Positions 48,581 to 60,478 of a DNA stretch of 64,000 nucleotides are shown piece after piece (position 1 is the stretch's first letter; the number at the start of each line of letters is the position of its first letter). Where the stretch lies: positions 930,001-994,000 of the forward strand of contig JBANDB010000008.1 of assembly GCA_037576215.1 (NCBI GenBank), in the 5' to 3' direction. Under the pieces are notes generated by a model. It saw nothing but the letters and a program-made list of their open reading frames with translations. It was not told the DNA's origin and did not search any database. Position numbers and translations under genes: made by a program. This stretch comes from Armillaria gallica (lineage: Eukaryota > Basidiomycota > Agaricomycetes > Agaricales > Physalacriaceae).

Positions 48581-48900
48581 TCAATGTTGCTACGAGATGC
48601 TTTCTTGTTTTTTATTATTTACCACGCGGGATAAACGATCACAAGGGAAGAAAATGATCTGGACGTGAAAAGTGCGCTGGAGATGATCTAGACGACCAGA
48701 TATTTCCAACCTTTTTCCAGGGCGTTTGTACAGTTTGAATACGAGTACTTACCATCCAATGCACATGTTGTAAAGGTCTCCGCGATGGAATTCGAAGCGA
48801 TCAGGCATCGGATATGTAATCAAGACAGGAATCTAACGATACAACCCTCCGGGCTGGGTACTAAAACATGCTTGCAAAAAAAGGGGGGATTAGAAATAGG

Positions 48901-51507
48901 TCACCGTTGTAGTCCAACAGGTGACGGAGATGCACCGTGCGATGAAGAGTCTGGTTTGTGGTTGTGAGGTGCTAGCTGATGGGAAGTCGTCGAAGACGTT
49001 GACCGAGAAGTCGGAGGTTTTGGTGAGAATAAGGAAGCAGGTGCTGAGGAGCTGATGGAAGATATCATCATCGGATCGGTGTCGCTGTGCTTCGTAGGTC
49101 CATGACCATTCGATATAGATATGGGTTTCGAAGAGGACGCCGGTGGAGGGGACGAAGACATAGTCCGCTGCAAGCCAGTTGTGACACTGCTACTCCGCCT
49201 TCCCCTTCCAGCAGCAACGCTCCGCACTACTCGCGGCCCCGGATGTGAAGATGGACTTCCAGAAAGGCTACTCGTCTCTCGTTGTCCTCGCTTTTCAATG
49301 TACCGTTGATGCTGATCAACGACCGAACACTCCCGTTCCCGTTAGACAACTTGGTCATCATCATCATCATCTCAGGTTTTAACGTCTCTTCGGAACTTTC
49401 TGGACTCGTCGTGCCCACACCATATGCGTAACCGTTCGCGATTCCGTTGGCAGTGGTATAAGGGTGATGTTCCGGCGGCGTAGGTATGGAAAGGATGGCT
49501 CTCTCGTAGTATAACATGAACGCTCCTGAGCCTTCTCGTAGAACACTCTCAATTCCGCATTCATCGACAGTATCATCAGATATTCGAAGCCATCCTTTAC
49601 CGGTCCCGGCACTAGAAAGGGAGTCCGCGTCTTCCCATTCAAAATCGACAAGCGGACCGGAATCGTCTTCTCGTTTAACAGAGGTAGATGGGCGGTCTTT
49701 GATTATAATCCTCGGCGGCTTCCAACGGTCTTGTACACCTGAATTTGGTGGCTTCCGGCGAAAACAAACATAGTGTCCGAATGAATGCTGACCATAGTGA
49801 CACACGACTGCCGAGAGTCGATATATTGTTCGGAATGAAGATTGGCATAAGTTGTAGGTGTGGGGGTGCTGGATCGGGGAGGGAGAATGGATGGTGTAGA
49901 TAAAGAGCTTGTCGGAACGGTGGAGAGGTTTCCCGAGGTGGTGAAAGGTGTTAGATCGAGCACTTCGGGAAAGATGACTCGAATATTGTTCTTGGCAGCG
50001 TAATGGGAGTAATGGACGGAGCGATTAATGTGTAGTGCTAGGACAGGAGGAGGCTGCGTTCAATGAGCCGCCAGAATATGATGTGAAGTGCCAGGAAACG
50101 TACTCGTGCTATCATTGCCTGCTTTGTAGACATCGAACTGAATACCTTCTCCATGCGAATATCTTTGAGCTCGTCTTCAATACGCCCTCATCCAGAGCCG
50201 CCTTGACGCGAACTTCCATCTTCCGAACTTCTTTCAGCCGTCGTTTCTTCGACGCAGACGGCTTGTTTTCTGGTTTTGTGGCCTCAACGAGAGTTTCGAC
50301 CTCTTGCATCAACCGACGATGAGTCGAGAGCATTGAACAGCGACGACATATGCAGTCACGAAGCACTTCTAGGCGGGTGTACTCTTCAAGACAATCTTCA
50401 AGGGTACAATTCATCTAATGCAGATTTAGCAACATCCAAACGTTACAGAACGTTCTTACCGCCATACGAGGTACTGCAAGCTGCCAGTTGTCAAAAGCAA
50501 AGTGCATCACGGCCTCTGTGTATCCACAAATGACGCAGCTTCGCCTATTGGCTGTCAATCCATCGAACACGCTCTTCCCGATCTCAGGGTTGATGCCGGC
50601 TTCTTGGGACAGGGCATTTAAGCCGTGATCTCGAAGGCCCTCCTTGTCTACGTTGATCGTCTCGTTCTTGATGCACTCGGACACAAGCTGGAAAAGCTCT
50701 TGGGCGTCCTGATGTTCGCGGGAATTGAAGAGGGAATTGAAACGCGCTGACGACGGGGAAGACAGTACGGAGATAAGATCAACTGGTCGTATGGAGGATG
50801 GTGCTGACGACTGGGTATTCAAGCCTAGATAGAAGGTATGAGATTGGTAGTGTATTAAACTATATAAATAACATGTTTTGATGTAAATGACACGTACGAT
50901 GAAAGAGGTCTTGAAGGGCGTCGATAACGGGGGTAGGGACATCCAATGTTTCGGCCTTGGAATGAACGGCGTCTATCTGAGGCTGGAGATATGATAATGA
51001 AGATAGAGCCTGCGGATACTCCCGGTCAACCAAATAACACCGAGACCTCATTGTACACATACCTGGACTGTAGAGTTCATGAAGCAATAGGTTCCCGAGA
51101 TATTTACAAGACCAGGGTAATATCCGTCATCAACAGCTTCTTCTGATGGATAATTAAAGGGAGAGATTAACGTGGAAAGGAATCGTACCAGTCTTTACCG
51201 GTACAAGTTCTATCTTTCCCTTCGACTTTTTGCTCTTTCTCTTTTCATGGTGATGGTGCCCCGGACGTCCATTGGGAGTAATCGCACCTCCGTTCCCAGT
51301 ATTGGAGAACCAGTTCCATGGCATTGAAAAACCAAGACTTTCGAGGCCCATGACAAAAGGGTAATATGGCGGAGCGTATTTAAATTTGGAGGTAATTGAA
51401 AGCACTAGAACTGGCACCAGGAAAAGCACGACGAAAGGGAATATTTGCTGGAACAAGCTGGATGACACTGTCTGGAGCAATATATCGCGGATGGTGAAGG
51501 CATTCAT
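48901..51507 (-). CDS. Membrane-anchored ubiquitin-specific protease (Ubp16/USP30 type), frame-interrupted
   Basis: The N-terminal exon has MNAFTIRDILLQTVSSSLFQ and the membrane span IFPFVVLFLVPVLVLSITS. Then come the Cys box DDGYYPGLVNISGTYCFMNS / TVQALSSLSYL, HQDAQELFQLVSECIKNE, the zinc-site-like SCVICGYTEAV and DCICRRCSML, VLALHINRSVHYSHYAAKNN, the His box CHYGQHSFGHYVCFRR, and WLRISDDTVDECGIESVLRE / GSGAFMLYYERA. The order and anchor match C19 peptidases such as yeast Ubp16 and human USP30 at the mitochondrial outer membrane. An upstream ATG at 51615 is also possible. The frame changes near 50195, 49828 and 49235, each equal to one missing base. The Ser-rich C-terminus ends at 48901. Confidence 0.78.
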
Positions 51508-51829
51508 AGAGCCCTTAGTGCGGATGTCATGGGGAAGAAAACCAAGTCTTGTATGCAGGGTCATGGATGACGTTGTGCTCTTATTACGTAAAATAGAGTC
51601 GTGGCGCAATGGCACGTTCGTCAGTTATCGTTCGCTCGTTCGAATCTTGATCAGGCCAATCTTCTGTGACTGTAGCAGAATAGAATGAGCCGGATTCTCA
51701 CGGCATATTCGAACACAACACATTATGACACTATACAGCGATACGATACCAACAATACATAAAACTAATGCGAATTCCACTTCCCGACCAATCTATACCA
51801 CCAAGCAAGGAAAAGGTCCTTGAGGCCAA

Positions 51830-53242
51830 TTATTTTGACCACTCCCCCAGGTTCATGGTGGACTCTACCTCCGAACGATATCCCGGCATCCCACCATCTT
51901 GTCCACCCTTTGCTCGTTCTGCCAGTTGTTTCATGATCTCACCTGCGCAGTCTTACAGCATCCCTATTTCCACACTTCGACTATAATAGGGCCGCCGCAC
52001 AGCGTATGGTGCTAGACCATTATATTTCCGCACCAACGCGTTCACCTCTTCCACAGCGGCATCGTGATACGTTCGTTCTCGCGTTTCCCAATCAGGATCT
52101 CTGTGGCGTTTCACGTCGCTCAGATTAAACTGAGCAAGGATCTGAGCTGGATGGTTGGTGGTGAGGTTGCGCAGGGTTTGGCGAATCCACGACTGGCGCA
52201 AAAGCTCTCGAAACGACTGGACCGCTATATCGAGCTCTAGATAATGGTGATGCGTCAGATGCAATATGGCTGCTTGATAAGACACTGATTACCCCCTTGT
52301 AGCTCAACCCAAGGAGGGGCCGCGCCATTTCGTTGAACTATACGGTTCATGAGAAACTCTTCGCGGCCAATAAATGGATTGCTCTCTTCTACGGTTCGTG
52401 CCATAGGTTGACCGCGGCCCTTGACGGCATTGAAGAGGCCAGCAATACGGGCTTTCTACAGAGAGCATGAGATATGCCTTGCCGTATGATAGGGAACATA
52501 CCTCTATCTTGTCTTCGACTAGCGAAGCCCAACCTTTCAGGCTGACAGGATTCGGCCGTCTTCCCATCCCCTCAGAACTCTTCTTGATCCCCAGACGGTA
52601 ATCTAACGTAGACTCCCGTGCCCGACTGAGTCTCCCTACATGCTCAACCCGCTTCTTTGACTCTTTCTCCTTTTTCCTCGTTAGCTCATCAACAGAGTGG
52701 GTTGAGGCTGACGGTCGCGAAGACTGCAAAGGGAAATGCGCAACCTTGACAGAAGCGCTGACATGAGAAGGAACCCTGAATTCTGTATGCCATGGCCTGT
52801 GTCCTTCCGTTGACGGCAGCAAAGACTCTGTCGCCCACGAACCCGTAGAAGGCTGCAACAGCTTGGGCGAAGAAGGTTCTTTAGATACACCGTGAAACTC
52901 TTCTGTAGCGCCGTGATACGCCCCGGTAGAGCTGATCGCAGGAGGTGCTCGTTTCAATTTCTGGTCTGCAGACTGTAGGGTACCGCTTCGTAAAGGCTTG
53001 TATTTGTCGACGAGCATACGAAGCACTGCATCTTGCATGCTCTCATCTCCCGTCCAGTTGGTGTACTCATTCTCTAGGGCCGTCAGTCGAGACGACTTTT
53101 GTGGAGAAGATACTGTTTCTTCTCGAGCCGCATCTGCGAAGAGTCTGTCGCTAGCTGAATATGTTGATTTTGCGAATGAAAGAGTGGCGTTGGTTGTAAA
53201 TGGACGAAAACAGAGGAGTACAGTGCGAGGGGCCGCTTGCAT
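51830..53242 (-). CDS. DnaJC28-like (DUF1992) mitochondrial protein with internal stop
   Basis: The start MQAAPRTVLLCFRPFTTNA gives a mitochondrial-type presequence (an ATG 11 codons upstream at 53275 is also in frame). After a variable region come VSLKGWASLVEDKIE, KARIAGLFNAVKGRGQPMAR, NPFIGREEFLMNRIVQRNGA and APPWVELQGELDIAVQSFRE. This is the DUF1992 signature of DnaJ subfamily C member 28, a mitochondrial/Golgi-linked co-chaperone family of unclear role. The frame reaches a TAA after SRSVEIGML (51953-51955). The same frame then goes on without further stops as DCAGEIMKQLAERAKGGQDG / GMPGYRSEVESTMNLGEWSK to a second stop at 51830. The first stop may therefore be a nonsense change removing about 40 residues. 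Confidence 0.72.
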
Positions 53243-53275
53243 GCAGGGTGACACCGACAGAGATAGGTATTCCAA

Positions 53276-55048
53276 ATTTGGGCATGTGCGCCTTCGGTTT
53301 CAAGTTTGCTTTACATACACGTCACAACATATATTAGTCGTAAGTAGGTGTGATGACTGAATTTGGAAGATCGATACTAATCCTTACACTCATAATATCG
53401 AGTCTGCTTCGTGGATTTTCATCCTACATCATCATTCCTACGCAGCTAGTAGAGCACTCCCCTCAGCGACTCAAGTATCCCTATAGTACTTTGATAAGAC
53501 TCGTCTTTGTCCAGATAAATCATAAAGGTCAAAACTCTCTTCATCATCATCATCAATGTTCAATTCCGTGCGGCACTGGGTGCCACGCCTTTGATTCCGG
53601 GAAAAAGGTAGCATTCCTCTTCGTTGCACGGCTCTGGGACTGGCAAGGCATCGGCAATCTATTTAACGTTGGCTCCTTTGTCCGGTTGCTACACAGCAGG
53701 GAGACTCACGAAGGTGGTATATATGACGAGGACAGTCGCCCACATCGTGACTGAGAGGTAGAAATGCATTCTCCAGGGATGCAAGTATGTTTGTCGTATG
53801 GGACAGAGAGGACGCGACGTTACCGTGTGAGGCTATACTGCTCATATATTCAGGTGCTGGATTTATATCTTTGCTACGTGTAGGTTTTTTTCAAACACAT
53901 AAATTTAGCATTGCTATTGGCATGGTTCATACCCAAGGGGGTTGCAAAAACCTAAAAACTCATATCAGGTCAAAAAAAATTTTAAGGCCTCCTGGGACCG
54001 ACCGACCCTTGATGGTACCTCACTTGATGGCTTTGATAAAGGATGATAATAGCCATGCCTGAATCCACAGTACATACTCTCCCCATATCCCAATGCTTCC
54101 AGTAATCTGTGCCATGTACGTGGACACGTATTGGTGTTACTGTTAGTCTGCGGTGTCGTGCATCTCGACCCATGGATTTGACTCTGCCATACTGACCTAC
54201 TCTTGTGTGGGCCATAGTCTTTTCGGAAGAGATAACCTTTGATTGCTATGAATCAAATTGTAGTTTATTGAAAGCTGCTTGCGAGCGATATCTGCACCAT
54301 GGCATTGTGATAAAGTGTTTCTGTTTCATCACTCGCCGACGCCTACTTCAATTCAGATATCGGAGTCCAAGTCTTTGGCTTCAGGTTTGTATTATCGTAT
54401 CCATTGGCGTGTTTAGTGGTTATGGCATAGATTGTAGAATTCGGGGTTGCCAAGTAGAATGGGCGGCAGCTAAGTTGTATAGGTACTTGAGGTCATTGTT
54501 TCGGACTTCCCATAGTAACTCGAGTCGCCAAAAATTACTTGTAATACATCAGTTTGGCACGTAAAGCGTCATCTGAATTCATACCTGGTTGAAGTCATGA
54601 CCGTATTGGTTTCATGTTCAGTGGTCCAATAATCATCGATGGATACAAGGAGATTGGGCCGATGTCACCTGGGAGACGCGTCGGTGATGAAGCTGGCAGT
54701 GCGGAAAATATGATGGAGCCCCTTGATCATATCACGCAACGATCATCCATACCTAATACGAAAATAAACGATAGCACCAGCGATCCATCGTCTCCTCGGT
54801 GCTCGCGGATCACCACATCGCGACCCTATGAACAAGATTATAATAGGTGCTCAACGATACGGGAGTTTCACTTTGTAATTCGAGTATCTCAAAGTTTGGT
54901 CAATCAGACCAGTATTGGTTGCATAGGAACAATAGTATTCTTACCATGAAGGCTTGCCGCTTGAATGGTGCAGTATCCCATTCATAAACCCCAGATGTTT
55001 TGCATGACTTAACCAGTACCTTCCTCCTTTCTCATAATCAAGCACACC
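53276..55048. other. Intergenic, no gene recognised
   Basis: A hydrophobic minus-strand piece around 53700-53790 (RMHFYLSVTMWATVLVIYTT) may be a remnant of a membrane protein, but no flanking exons fit. Frames at 54205-54564 and 54614-54949 have no recognisable motifs. Confidence 0.3.
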
Positions 55049-56303
55049 ATGTCGCAGATCGACTCAGACTTTGCTTCGATTCAAGTACTCGCGATGCAGG
55101 CATCTGACTCTTGGTTCAACGGAATTATCATCGAGTCCCTAACTCATGGTGATTTTCTTTTTCTAAAACCGCGCTGTCGAAAGACTTACTATGATCTAGG
55201 AATGTATACGGCCTTGCTTGGAGTTGCCCTGTGGCGAATACGTGCGTTCTTAGTGTCACCCGGTGGGTAATCGAAATCTAACGGCCAGATCCATAGTTTC
55301 GAGCAGTGCTCGGCAGCCAAAAGTCCTAGCCGGGATTTCAGTGTCAATGTACATCCTGGCTACGATGCACTTGTCAGTGAGGTGGTTCTATGCCAGGCGG
55401 GCATTCATCACCAACGGACAAACTGAGGAAACGAGGTTCTTTGCCCTCCTAGACTCCCTCATTGCTGGTGGTCCATTATGGGTCCCGACGATCAGTAGTG
55501 TAGTTGCGAGCATTAACATATTGTTGGCGGACTGCGTTATTGTACGTCTCTCGTTAGACGTAAGGTGCTGAAGTGACTTTTGGATTAGATATGGAGATGC
55601 TGGATCATCTGGGGAAGGAACTGGAGGATCGTCTTCCTTCCTTCCCTGTGCACGCTATGCGGAACGAGTAAGTCAATAGATTTCAGCTTGGATGAACTCG
55701 AATCACTTACCGATCCAAGTTTTCGATTTTTCTTCCTGATACAGGAGCTGGCACCGTCGACCGGCTCACAGGGACAGTCTGTTACTCCTTGGGGTAGCAA
55801 CTCCATCAACTGGGGAATAGCCTATTACAGCATGACACTCTCGACGACAATCATCTGTACCATGCTTATGGTGTACCGGCTTGCACGAGCGAACACGGCC
55901 AGGAGGTCTCTATGCTTTGTGCCGAATCCGTACTGCAAGGTGATGGAGATCATGGTAGAATCGGCCGCGCTATACGTCGTTGCCCTGGCGGTCTTCATCC
56001 CATTCATTGCGACGAATAGTCCATACAGTAATTATCCGCAAGTGGTCCTGGCTTCTGTTACCGTGAGTCTCGGGATTTTAAAAACAATAAGTTCTGACTG
56101 ATTTTGGACAGGGCATCGCACCGACTTTGATACTCCTTCGTGTTGCCTCCGGAACAAAGACAGATCGGGGCTCACCAGATAATACTGTGCATCCACAGGT
56201 TACAGGGAGCCTGTCGAAATCGGAAGTGGAAGAGAGCATTACATGTGTAGAGGAAGATAGGATAATCGTTATTAATTCGGCAAAGACGGTTGATGTCGTA
56301 TGA
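55049..56303 (+). CDS. Agaricomycete multi-span membrane protein (7TM-like)
   Basis: Exon 1 encodes MSQIDSDFASIQVLAMQASD, SWFNGIIIESLTHG. Then GMYTALLGVALWRI, AGISVSMYILATMHLSVRWF, PLWVPTISSVVASINILLAD, CVI|IWRCWIIWGRNWRIVFLP, INWGIAYYSMTLSTTIICTM, KVMEIMVESAALYVVALAVF, IPFIATNSPYSNYPQVVLAS, GIAPTLILLRVASGTK and an acidic tail ending VVINSAKTVDVV-like residues (stop at 56301-56303). About six to seven spans. This is a very large agaricomycete family of unknown function. The joint between the CTLCGT exon and ELAPSTGSQ (55671-55745) does not keep frame with the obvious donor, so either an exon is mis-set or a base is missing there. Confidence 0.65.
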
Positions 56304-56940
56304 GCGGCGCTCGTTCATGATCCTCGAGATCACATTTGATGAACTAGAATAGGCGGAAGTAACAGTAATTACTCTGTATCCGTGGCAGCGAAGAGTACAC
56401 GCTTGTATAGCAGGAACTATACTTCTCGTTGTCTTTATGGTGTAACAAAGGGAGAACGCTCTGACTTGACAGAGCAGAATGAATCGCCGGTCTCAAGTAT
56501 ACTTCTTCTACGACGGGTAGGGACAACGGCGAAACATGGGGAAGGCGCCAACGACTTACCGTGGTGTCTGTGGAGCAGAGTTTACCTATCATTTCCTGTT
56601 ATCTTCTCAAGAATTATCACGAATGTGGAAATGCGACGTATACGCTAAGATACCTTGATGTGAATGTACCGTGGGAGGGAAGCTCGTTTTTGGGATCGAC
56701 TTCTGTATCAGAGGCCGGTCGGGTAACGGAAGTACAGCTTTGTGACGGTACCAAGAAGTGCACAAGATAGCTACCAGGGGATTCGGCAACTGCAGATTGC
56801 CAGAGTGAGATACTAATGCTGAGTGCTGAGTGCGAGGTGCGGCCCAAGACGAAATGGTGAGATGGAGCGTTCAATCTATGGCAGGGTTAGAGATGTAACA
56901 ATGAAGACCAAAGGGATACAAACAGAGAGGCTGGCGTAAT

Positions 56941-57165
56941 AGTCTCCAAGACCATTTAGCGCAAACGGGCGATCCCATTGCAAAGTTGCTCCTGGTGCCA
57001 AGGGGGTTCCGCGAGCCAAATTTTCGTCGCGCTCTCCAATGGTAATCGCTTTTTGGACGGCGAACTTGCTTCAAAGAATGGACACGGTGAATAATCTCAA
57101 TGGTGCTCCAACCCACGAGAATGGCGGAGAGCAGGTGGCCCGTCGGAGCCTAGGGTTGTTGACAG
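56941..57165 (+). pseudogene. Fragment of a PPIL4-type cyclophilin exon
   Basis: Matches exon 2 of the intact gene (58963-60445) with a large internal deletion. GTCTCCAAGACCATTTAGCGCAAACGGGCGATCCCA corresponds to the start of that exon. GTTGCTCCTGGTGCCAAGGG… and TTTTTGGACGGCGAACTTGC… correspond to the substrate-binding part, and RMDTVNNLNGAPTHENGG matches [18 protein letters not shown]. Several frame changes. Not functional. The neighbourhood 56304-56940 and 57166-57549 shows no other recognisable gene. Confidence 0.7.
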
Positions 57166-57549
57166 TTCAGAGACCTATAACGCAGTTCCAGATGTCAAGC
57201 TTGGCCAACGACAATTTGTTATGGTGGTGGAAGTGAACGGACGCCCGGACGGCGAAACTCCATGCAAGCTCTTATTCATAATCAGTCCGTTCAGTCCTGT
57301 GCGCGGACTCTCCATGACCTCGACGACCCGTCGGACGAGGCGATGCAGAGTATGGCTCCCGGTGTTGCTATCAATGCATACTCGTTTTGTTTCTAGACTG
57401 TCATTCATCGCGAAAGCCTAGTCTATAAAGTAGCTCTTCCTCGCCGAGTAGCTCCAAATCTTGATTCATGTAAATTATCTACAATAGCGTGACTAGTCTA
57501 TTTGCGGAATCAGTGCAGAAAGAACAGGAAAGAGCATCGTGAAATCAAC

Positions 57550-58750
57550 TTAGACAATTTCCAAAAGTCCCTTCTTGTGCAACTGAGGCATACTCTGAAT
57601 CAACGTTAATTTCCTTGCATCCTTCTGGTCCTCGTTCAGCCTACCAAATCCCACTGCAAACTTCTGTAGTGGATACCTTGAATCGACGAGTACAGAGTCC
57701 AGGCATTTCAAACACTCAGATCCTTCTGTTGTCAGCATCCACAGCAACTCCTCTCCCACGAGGACCATCACTACGAGGCCCAAACGCGCTGATTCCATAT
57801 GATTAGGTAGCGTCAGAGCTCGAATCAACCACTTTATAGCACGAATTGGTACCAATCCTAGAACCGGAAGCTCGCAGATGGTAAACGTAAGGTTGGAAAG
57901 ATGACAGAGGGATATGTCGAACGGAGGAGGAATGAAGTTGATGGTGATGAGGTGTAATTTGAATAGACTTTCTCGTGATTCGTCAATTATTCGTTTAAGT
58001 AATAGAAAGTCATGGTCTCCAGACCCAGGGATGAGAGTTGCAGCTATGGCTGTGCTGGGATCAACGTCGAGGGTGAGAGTCTGTAGGTTGCGAAGGGTGA
58101 AGGGTGAAGCAGGAGAGGTGAATATGTCCTCTACGAAGGGTTGGGATAGTGGAGAAGAGTAGATGTGGAGGTTTTGGATAGTCACGGGCTTCGTTTCGCG
58201 GAAAACGATGGGGCGTTCCTCTTCAGACTCGAGAGATCGTCATTCTTCCTTGTATCCTGATGACTACAAGATTTTCGAGCTGGCCAACAAACGAGTAGAA
58301 TGACTGCACGCCGTCTGAGAAGAATATGTCATGGAGAGAGAGACCAGCGAGGCGGGGAAAGGAAGCAAGTGCGTCAAGGACGTCATCTGGAAACCACCCC
58401 CATTCAAGACCCGATATGTGGATGATAGTGACTTTGGTTAGTAGCTTTATGAGTGGTAGGAGAGATTTGTCTGTGTGCATGTCCCAGCAGAAATTTGGGT
58501 CGGACCTCACTAAAGTCAGGCTGTCTACGCAGCTGCACAGACGAGGGGAATTGAGACACAAGTCGTAGAGTGTCTTTGCATGGTGAGGACCTGTTAGATA
58601 AACGTCTCGGAACATGTAATGGAGGCAACGAGAGCGGAATGCCCGTGACACTAGAGAACACGCAAAAATGCTCCGCTGGTCATTGCGGTCAAACAAAGCG
58701 TCGACGGTTTTGTCCGTTAGTTCTTGTGGGAGCGAGTACGGTTTCACCAT
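57550..58750 (-). CDS. F-box protein, frame-interrupted
   Basis: Start MVKPYSLPQELTDKTVDALF, then DQRSIFACSLVSRAFRSRCL and HYMFRDVYL form a clear F-box. Leucine-rich segments follow (LCSCVDSLTLVRSDPNF, LTKVTIIHISGLEWGWFPDD, FPRLAGLSLHDIFFSDGVQS). The first frame ends at 58223. The continuation is in another frame from about 58230: ERPIVFRETKPVTIQNLHIY, FTLRNLQTLTLDVDPSTAIA, LSNLTFTICELPVLGLVPIR, ending at 57550. No intron explains the change near 58235. Likely one gene of about 390 residues with a small indel. Substrate adaptor for SCF ligase by family. Confidence 0.62.
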
Positions 58751-58962
58751 CTGGGAGTATTATTTATATTTCTGAAGTTGCGTTGAGTTATGTACCATAC
58801 CTTTACTGATGGGAAATGTCTTCGGGTGTTTATGGTTGCTAGTCGTGTCCATATTTGGAAGCACTTGGCAACGGATCGCGTCGTATGGTCTTGTTTGAAA
58901 CAGAGCCTCTTCGTCTTCCTCCCGCCTGCCGTCGCCCCGAAAGGCCCTCGAGGACCACTTGT

Positions 58963-60445
58963 ATGTCAGTGTTACTTGAAACATCTGTCGGCGACCTTGT
59001 CATTGATCTAGAAGTCGACGCGTGTCCGAAAACATGCGAGAATTTCCTCAAATTGTGTAAAGTGTACTATTACAACCTCCATGCCTTCTTCAATGGTACG
59101 TATATATCATTTTCTGAGGCTAATCCTGACGCTCTCTTCCCTCTCAGTTTCCAAGGACTTCTTAGCACAAGCTGGCGATCCCACAGCAACTGGTACCGGA
59201 GGAGAGTCAATATGGTCTCTCATTGCGTCACAATCGTCTTCCAACGCGTCTGCGCCTCGGTATTTCTCCCCAGAGCTACTTCCAAGGCTCAAGCATACGC
59301 ATAAAGGGACCGTATCTATGGCAGTTGCTCCTGGAGTCCAAGGGGGGGAACAAGGGGGCTGTGGCAGCCAGTTCTTCGTCACGCTCTCCGACAACATCGA
59401 CTATTTGGACGGCAAACACGCTGTTTTCGGGCACGTTGTTGAGGGAATGGAAACCTTGGATAAGTTGAATGATGTATACACAGACCAGAACGGGCGGCCG
59501 TTAAAAGATGTCCGAATCCGACATGTCGTCATCCTAGGTGCGTTTTGCTACGCTGTTAAATTTTCTTAGGCTCAGTAATCCACAGACGACCCGTTCCCTG
59601 ATCCTCCGGGCTTGGTTCAGCCCCCGTCCGCTCCCACACGACCGCCAGATAATTCCAATCGTATTGCGGAGGACGAGGATCCTCTATTTCAACTACCGGA
59701 GGAAGAAGAAGAGCGCATCAGACGTGAAAAGGCAGCGGCGGCGTCGGCGCTTACTCTTGAGATGGTCGGAGACCTGCCGTTCGCCAATGTTCGCCCGCCC
59801 GAGAATGTGCTATTCGTGTGCAAGCTCAATCCCGTAACTCGAGACGAGGATTTGGAACTGATATTTTCCCGGTTCGGGACTATCATGAGTTGTCAGGTTA
59901 TCCGAGACAAGAAGACTGGGGATTCGCTGCAGTACGCATTTGTGGAGTTTGATACGCATGAGCAAGCTGAACAGGTGCCGTTGAATAGTTCAAGTTTTTT
60001 ATGCTGTCGATTGATCATATTTATAGGCGTACTTCAAGATGCAAAATGTCCTTGTCGACGACCGACGTATATGGGTTGATTTGTGCGTCATTTCCTATGT
60101 TTCTTACCATTTTAATGATGACCTGACAGCTCGCAATCCGTGGCGAAATCAAACAACGTCTGGTCTAACGATATCAAGCGAGGTCCGAAGTACAGCAAAG
60201 GTGGCAGTGGGTTTGGTGGGCGTGAGGACCTTGTGAAGACGCAGAGATATCGCGATAGCGAGGGCGGCCATGACAGGCATGGATACGGAATGGTGTTCGA
60301 CGTTCCATCCGGTGGGGGTGATCACCGCAGACGTCGAAGCAGAAGTCGGGACGGAGAGCGTCGTCGGTCCCGAAGTCCTCGCGACCGCGACAGACGCTAC
60401 CGTGATTCGGACCGTGACCGTGACCGCCGAAGACGCGATTACTGA
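58963..60445 (+). CDS. PPIL4: Cyclophilin-RRM protein PPIL4 (Cyp6)
   Basis: Start [20 protein letters not shown], then [20 protein letters not shown] and [20 protein letters not shown] form the divergent cyclophilin domain, with [20 protein letters not shown] / [20 protein letters not shown] / [20 protein letters not shown]. Then [10 protein letters not shown] and a single RRM follow ([66 protein letters not shown]). The end is an Arg/Ser/Asp-rich tail ([20 protein letters not shown]). This domain order is diagnostic for PPIL4, a nuclear spliceosome-associated prolyl isomerase. Five exons join in frame. It is divergent from the F-box gene upstream, and its cyclophilin exon was duplicated at 56941-57165. 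Confidence 0.93.
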
Positions 60446-60478
60446 TTCTTATCGATAATCATCTCTTCTACCATCATC

